The notes under the pieces are model-generated. The model was not told the origin of the DNA. It worked only from the letters and a program-made list of their open reading frames with translations, and did not search any database. 64,000 nt of DNA, from positions 12,338,138-12,402,137 of the forward strand of contig NC_037673.1 in assembly GCF_003255815.1 (NCBI RefSeq), given 5' to 3'. The position numbers were made by a program, and so were the translations under genes. Within the stretch, counting starts at the first letter, position 1. Each line of letters begins with the position of its first letter. This DNA comes from Theropithecus gelada. Taxonomy: Eukaryota > Chordata > Mammalia > Primates > Cercopithecidae. Shown here piece by piece: positions 58,565 to 64,000 of the stretch.

Positions 58565-59206
58565 TTAGCTCTCTACATACCTGTTGCTGGTGTATAGAAA
58601 TCTTAGCAATTTTTGCACATTGATTTTGCATCTTGAGACTTTGCTGAAGTTGTTTATCAACTTAAGAAGCTTTTGGGCTGAGATGTTTGGGCTGTCTAGA
58701 TATGGGATCCTGTCTTCTGCAAACAAAAATAATTTGACTTCTCCTCTTCCTATTTGAATCCTCCTTCCCTCCCTTCTTCCTTCCTTCCTTCCCTCCTTCC
58801 TTCCTTCCTTCCTTCCCTCCTTCCTTCCTTCTTTCCTTCCTTCCTCCCTTCCTTCCTTCTTTCCTTCCTTCCTCCTGATTGCTCTGGCCAGAGCTTTCAA
58901 TATTATGTTAAATGAGAGTGGTGAGAGAGGGCATCCTTGTCTTGTGGGGGTTTTCAAGGGGAATGTTTCCAGCTTTTGCTCATTCAGTATGATGTTGGCT
59001 GTGGGTTTGTCATATATGGCTCTTATTATTTTGAGGTATGTTCCTTCAATACCTAATTTGTTGAGAGATTTTAACATAAAGGGATGTTGAATTCTATTGA
59101 AGGCCTTCTTTGCATTTATTGAGATACTCATGTAGATTTTGTCTTTATTTCTGTTTACCTGATGAATTACATTTATTGATTTGCATATGTTGAACCAGCC
59201 TTGCAT
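58565..59206 (-). pseudogene. L1 ORF2 reverse-transcriptase remnant with inserted KEGR repeat, 213 codons
   Basis: The frame carries reverse-transcriptase segments in order: MQGWFNICKSINVIHQ, KAFNRIQHPFMLKSLNKLGI, TYLKIIRAIYDKPTANIIL, TRQGCPLSPLSFNIIL and FAEDRIPYLDSPN. In active L1 the catalytic motif reads F-A-D-D; here the second Asp of the catalytic pair region is altered (FAED), and the first segment's catalytic Asp is changed (NAKKAF). Between the GCPLSP block and FAED lies a run of about 12 KEGR/REGR units, the in-frame translation of a TTCC microsatellite. The frame starts and ends by chance within a broken ORF2. Not functional. Confidence 0.88.
58763..58872. repeat. (TTCC)n microsatellite with CCC/CTT variants
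   Basis: About 110 bases of TTCC units with periodic TCCC and TTCT variants, inside the antisense ORF2. It has probably grown from a short TTCTTTCC-like sequence at this point of L1. Its minus-strand reading gives a KEGR repeat. Confidence 0.95.
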
Positions 59207-60241
59207 CCTGGGGATGAAGCCAACTTGATCATGGTGAATAAGCTGTATGATGTGACTCTGGATTTGGTTTGCCAGTATTTTATTGATGATTTTTGCATAA
59301 ATGTTTATCAGGGATATTGGCCTAAAGTATTCTTTTTTTGTTTTATCTCTGCCAGATTTTAGTATCAGGATGATGCTGGCTTCATAAAGAGAGTTAGGGA
59401 GGAGTCCCTTCTTTTCAATTTTTTGAAATAGTTTCAGAAGAAATGGTACTAGCTCCTCTTTGTACCTCTCATAGAATTAACCATAAATGTGTCTGGTCCT
59501 GGGCTTTTTTGGTTGGCAGACGATTTATTACCACCTCAATTTCAGAAGTCATTATTGGTCTATTTAGGGATTCATTTTCTAATCCAGCCTTGGGTGGGCG
59601 TACGTGTCCAGAAATTTATTTATTTATTTTTAGATTTTCTAGCTTATGTGCATACAGGTATTTATAGTATTCTCTGATGGTTGTTTTTATTTCTGTGAGG
59701 TTTGTGGTGATATTCCCCTTATCATATCTGATTGTGTCTATTTCATTCTTTCCTCTTTTATTCTTTAAAGTCTAGCCAGTAGTATATTTAATTTATTAGT
59801 TTTTTAAAAAAGACCAGCTCCTGGATTTGTTGTTTTTTAAAGGGTTTTTCATGTCTCTATCTTCTTTAGTTCCACCATCATCTTAGTTATTTCTTGTCTT
59901 CTGCTAGCTTTGAGATTTGTTTGCTCATGGTTCTCCAGTTTATTTAGATGTGATGTTAGGTTGTCAATTTGAGATCATTCTAGCTTTTTGATGTGGGCAC
60001 TTAGTGCTATAAATTTCTCTCCTAACACTGCTTAGGTTCATCCCAGAAATTCTGGTATGATGTACCTTTATTCTTCTTACTTTCAAAATAATTTTGCATT
60101 TCTGTCTTAATTTCATTATTTACCCAGGAGTCATTCAGAAGCAGGTTGTTCAATCTCCATATAGTTGTGTGGTTTCGAGTGTGTTTCTCAATCTTGAGTT
60201 CTAATTTGATTGTGCTGTGATCTGAAAGACTGTTTGTTAAG

Positions 60242-60382
60242 ATCCTATTAAACTGCCATTGATATTCTTCACAAAATTAGGAAAAAACTATTTTAAAATT
60301 TATATAAAACCAAAAAAGAGCCCAAATAGCCAAAACAATCCTAAGCAAAAAGAACACAGCTGAAGGCATCATGGTAACCAAA
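60242..60382 (+). repeat. Inverted duplicate of an L1 segment inside the same antisense L1
   Basis: Sense-oriented ORF2 sequence (CCTATTAAACTGCCATTGAT to GGCATCATGGTAACCAA) interrupts the antisense L1. It matches the reverse complement of 58197-58336 in the same element with only about ten differences. The match includes unusual text such as GAACACAGCTGAAGGCATC and ATGGTAACC. The antisense L1 resumes directly afterwards (TTTTGCATTTGCTGAGGAGTG). Confidence 0.85.
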
Positions 60383-62856
60383 ATAACTGTATGTTATTTT
60401 GCATTTGCTGAGGAGTGTTTTACTTCCAATGATGTAATCAATTTTAGTTAAGTGCCATATGACAATGAGAAGAATATATATTCTGTTGTTTAGGAGTGGA
60501 GAGTTCTATAGATATCTATCAGGTCCACTTGATCCAGAACTGAGTTTAGGTCCTGAATATCTTTGTTAGTTTTCTGTTTCAATGATTTGTCTAATATTTT
60601 CAGTTATGTGTTAAAGTCTCCCACTATTATTTTGTGGGAGTCTAAGTCTCTTCATAGGTCCCTACAAACTTGCTTTGTGAATGTGGGTTCTCCTATATTT
60701 AGGAGAGCTAGATTTACTTTGTAAATTGAACCCTTTACCATCATGTAATGCCCTTCTTTGTCTTTTTTGATCTTTGTTGGTTTAAAGTCCATTTAGTCAT
60801 AAACTAGGATTGTAACACTTCTTTTATTTTTTTCCATTTGCTTGGTAAATTTTCTAATTGTCTAATTTTCTTTGTTTTGAGCCTATGCGTGTCTCTGCAT
60901 GTGAGATGTGTCTCTTAAAGGCAGCATACTGATGGGGTTTGACTTTTTATGTAGCTTGCTATTCTGTGTCATTTAATTGGGGCATTTAGTCCACTTACAC
61001 TTAAGATTAATATTGTTATGTATGGATTTGATCCTGTCATCATGATGTTAGTTGGTCATTTTGCAGACTTGTTTATGTAGTCGCTTCATAGTGTTGCTGG
61101 TTTGTATACTTCAGTGTGTTTTTGTAGTGGCTGGTAACAGTTTTTCCTTTCCATATTTAGTAGTTCCTTAAAGAGCTCTTGCAAAGCAGGCCTGGTGATG
61201 ATAAATTTTCTCAGCATTTGCTTGTCTGAATAGAATGTTATTTTTCCTTTGCTCATGAAGTTCAGTTTGGCCAGATATGAAATTCTGGGTTGGAAAATTT
61301 CTTCTTTAAGAATACTGAATATTGGCCTTCAATCTCTTCTGGCTTTTAGGGTTTCCACTGAGAATTCCACTGTCAGTCTGATGGGCTTCCCTTTGTAAGT
61401 GACATGTCCTTTCTCTCTGGCTGCTCTTAACATTTTTTCTTTCATTTCAACCTTGGAGAATCTGACGGTTATGTGCCTTGGGGTTGATTTTCTTGTGGAG
61501 TATCTTACTGGAGTTCTTGCATTTCCTGAATTTGATTATTGGACAGTGTTGCTAGGTTGAAGAAGTTCTCCTGGATGATATCCTGCAGTATGTTTTTCAA
61601 GTTGGTTCCATTCTCCCCATTTCTTTCAGGTACCCTAATAAGTCATAGGTTTTGTCTTTTTTACATAATTTTATATTTTCTGGAGGTTTTGTTCATTGCT
61701 TTTTATTCTTTTTTCTCTATTCTTGTCTGCCTGTCTTATTTCCAAAATACAGTCTTCAAGCTCTGAGATTCATTTCTCTATTTGGTCTGTTTATCTATTG
61801 ATACTTGTGATTGCATCATGAAGTTCTTGTGTTGTGTTTTTCAGCTCCATCAGATTGTTTATGTTTCTCTATAAACTGACTATTTTGGTTATCAGTACCT
61901 GTAATGTTTTATCGTGATCTTAGTTTCTTTGCATTGGGTTAGAACACGCTCCTTTAGCTCAGCAGTTTGTTATTACTCATCTTCTGAAGCCTACTTCTGT
62001 CAATTCATTCATCTCAGCCTCAGCCATTCTGTGCCCTTGCTAGATAGCTGTTGCAATCATTTGGAGGAGAAGAGGCAGTCTGGCTTTTCGGGTTTTCAAC
62101 ATTTTTGCATTGATTCTTTCTCATCTTTGTGGGTTTATCGACCTTTGATCTTTGAGGTTGCTGACCTTTGAGTGGAGTTTTTGTGGGGTCTTTTGTTTAT
62201 GTTGTAGTTATTTTTTTCTTTGCTTTTTTTTTAAATGTCAGGCTCCTCTTCCTTAGGGCTGCTGCATTTTGCTAGGGGTCCACTCCAGACCCTGTCACCT
62301 TGGACCCTCCTGCACCAGAAGTTATCATCAGTGAAGGCTCCAAAACAGCAAATATAGCAGCCTGCTCCTTCCTCTGGGAGCTCCATCTAATAGGGGGCAC
62401 TGACCTCATTCCAGCTGAGATGCTCCTGTAGGAGGTTTTTGGAGATCCCTATTGGGAGGTCTCACCCAGTGAGGAGGAACAGGATCAGGGTCCCACTTAA
62501 TGAAGCAGTCAGGTGGCCCCTTGGCAGAGCAGATGCACTGCACTGCAGGGAAGTCCCCTTGTCCAGATTGCCCAAACTTTCCAGAGCCACCAGGAAGGAA
62601 AGTCTGTCAGCTGAGCTGTAGATATGGTGGCTGCCCCTCCCCCTGGTGGCTCCATCCCAGGGGGAGATCAGAGTTCTGTTTCTAAAACCCTGGCTGGAGT
62701 TGCTGAAATCCCTGCAGTTACTTGCTGGGTAAGGAGGGATGGATCAGGGTCCTACTTAAAGAAGACATCTGGCTACAATCTGCCATAGCAGCTGTGTTGC
62801 ACTGTGGGGAATTCCTCCCAGTCTGGACCACCCAGTTTCCCTGGATCTGGCAGGTC

Positions 62857-64000
62857 AAAACCAAGGTTTTTAATATTGCTTTTGATGTAGACTTTTCATT
62901 TTCCACTGACCAGTCTTGATTATTATAAAAAGAGTTATTTGCTGTAATATATCGTGCCATTGTTAACATGAAACTGCTAATGATTCCCCTTTAACCCCCT
63001 TTAGACCCTTGGCGTTCATTAGACAACATTAGAAATAGTTAATTAGACAACATTAGAAATAGTGACAAATAAGCAACTTTTACAAAATATCCTGTTTTGT
63101 TACAGTGATGAGTGTGAGTTAGTTTGACCCAGTAGAGAAGCTTTGAAGCACGTATAGGCTGCAGCTTAATGTCTTACCAGTATTTCAAACTCCGAATTTT
63201 TATTTTACTCCTTGGGTGTTTCTGGAAATATGAAATTACATATTTGAATACCTTTGAAACTTTCACTTATGACATATTTAGATACATGATTTACTCAGAA
63301 TCTTGGTAATCATCTTTCTACTCATTGTAAGGATTATCATTTGATTTTAACTGCACTCAGTATTTAAATATGTAGCGTGGTAACACTGACAAAACAATAG
63401 GCAAAAAGAAAAATGCAGCGTGGAGATTCTTCTATTTTACTTTAATGTTATGATTATCTGTTGTATGTTATGACAATGTACTATATGTGTAACAGTGGAG
63501 AATTATTGTGAAACATCAAACTGTAAATTGTGCTCACAGTATTGCTTCTATGAGAATGAAACTCACATAAATGAATTGCAGTCTTTGCACTTACAACCAG
63601 TCTAGGAGAGGTGTTTGAGAAGAGTCTTTTAGAAAGAAAAAGCATCAGCTTATCTTTATCAGGAGCCTGAATATCAGCTAGTAAGTGATTCGATTGCAGT
63701 ATTGATAAGTCTTAAATCAATTAAAATTATCATCTCTAGTGTTTTGGCTTAAAGGATTACATTTTGGAAACAGGAAGAGAGCAGATTAAAAATAAATAAA
63801 CAAGGTTTTCTGACAAATATACTTCCATGAAAGAAATTTAAGAATTTGTGAACCACAAACTACCAACCACTGTATCTCTAAATCTCCATGAAGAGATGTT
63901 GGTCAAAATCTAGACTTTGAGTGTACTTCTGGTGAACATTTCAAAAGGAAGAGAAGAACATGCTATTGGACACTAGACAAAGGAGTATCTTTGCTATGTG
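62857..64000. other. Unassigned AT-rich DNA
   Basis: No repeat family or gene recognised. One local tandem duplication at 63018-63063 is listed separately. Confidence 0.5.
63018..63063. repeat. Tandem duplication of 22 bases, period 24
   Basis: ATTAGACAACATTAGAAATAGT occurs as 63018-63039 and again at 63042-63063, perfect copies separated by two bases; each unit itself contains ATTAGA twice. Confidence 0.9.

Larger units (their letters stand above)
56777..62856 (-). mobile_element. Nearly full-length L1 (L1PA/L1PB-like), antisense
   Basis: Read on the minus strand: 5'UTR about 62856-62130 (its first few hundred bases missing), ORF1 about 62125-61060, ORF2 about 61000-57000, 3'UTR about 57000-56800. 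A (TTTA)n-type tail complement follows at 56777-56797. Total about 6.1 kb. ORF2 is split into several frames (58565-59206 reverse transcriptase, 58361-58561, 57899-58207, 57586-57828 C-terminal), so it is dead. Two internal changes stand out: a TTCC microsatellite at 58763-58872 and a roughly 140-base inverted insertion at 60242-60382. No convincing target-site duplication was found. Divergence places it older than the L1s at 21 and 24 kb. Confidence 0.92.

Noticed and set aside
1..64000. tRNA, rRNA, snRNA (U6, 7SK, Y) genes and CRISPR arrays.
   Set aside because: Scanned by eye for their characteristic blocks; none seen apart from 7SL-derived Alu sequence. Direct repeats present are microsatellites or transposable elements.

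Overview
This window is AT-rich primate nuclear DNA with no protein-coding gene that I can support. Interspersed repeats dominate it. The three best-preserved Alu copies (42779, 53157 and 54138) share AluY-type variants that I associate with Old World monkey AluYR subfamilies: CTCAAGCCTG near the start, GCCGAGACGGG, and GATCCGGCCAC before the right-arm end. A cercopithecid such as a macaque or baboon is therefore the most likely source. That is inference from Alu subfamily knowledge, not a database result.

Layout. 1-4030 is mostly unassigned AT-rich DNA with an inverted pair of Alus. 4030-4970 holds a decayed hAT-type transposase tail and a solo LTR with a visible TATA box and poly(A) signal. 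5390-12000 is two or more old antisense L1 elements; the larger one carries two Alus with target-site duplications. 14423-16699 is a THE1-like MaLR provirus with both LTRs, followed by further MaLR LTR pieces (16960, 18360, 20349, 41338). 21351-25720 carries two younger 5'-truncated L1PA-type insertions in opposite orientation, each with a readable target-site duplication. 26957-33605 has an Alu, old L1 fragments and an L1 mosaic with an orientation switch. 33606-50890 is mainly unassigned sequence with scattered Alus, microsatellites and a possible MIR. 50890-52411 is old L1 3' sequence. 52612-54458 holds three Alus, one of them a composite insertion with an assembly gap and a GC-rich non-Alu tail. 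56777-62856 is a nearly full-length antisense L1 (5'UTR, ORF1, ORF2, 3'UTR) with a TTCC expansion in the reverse-transcriptase region and an inverted duplicate of one of its own segments. 62857-64000 is unassigned.

Nothing here works together as a pathway. Long reading frames are L1 ORF2 remnants, antisense shadows of L1 or Alu, or chance frames. I found no tRNA, rRNA, snRNA or CRISPR array. The most informative observations are the composite Alu insertion at 53141-53650, the inverted self-copy inside the L1 at about 60242-60382, the opposed L1 pair at 21-26 kb, and the hAT transposase relic at 4.1 kb. I do not see a new biological system; repeat names below the family level are from memory and approximate.
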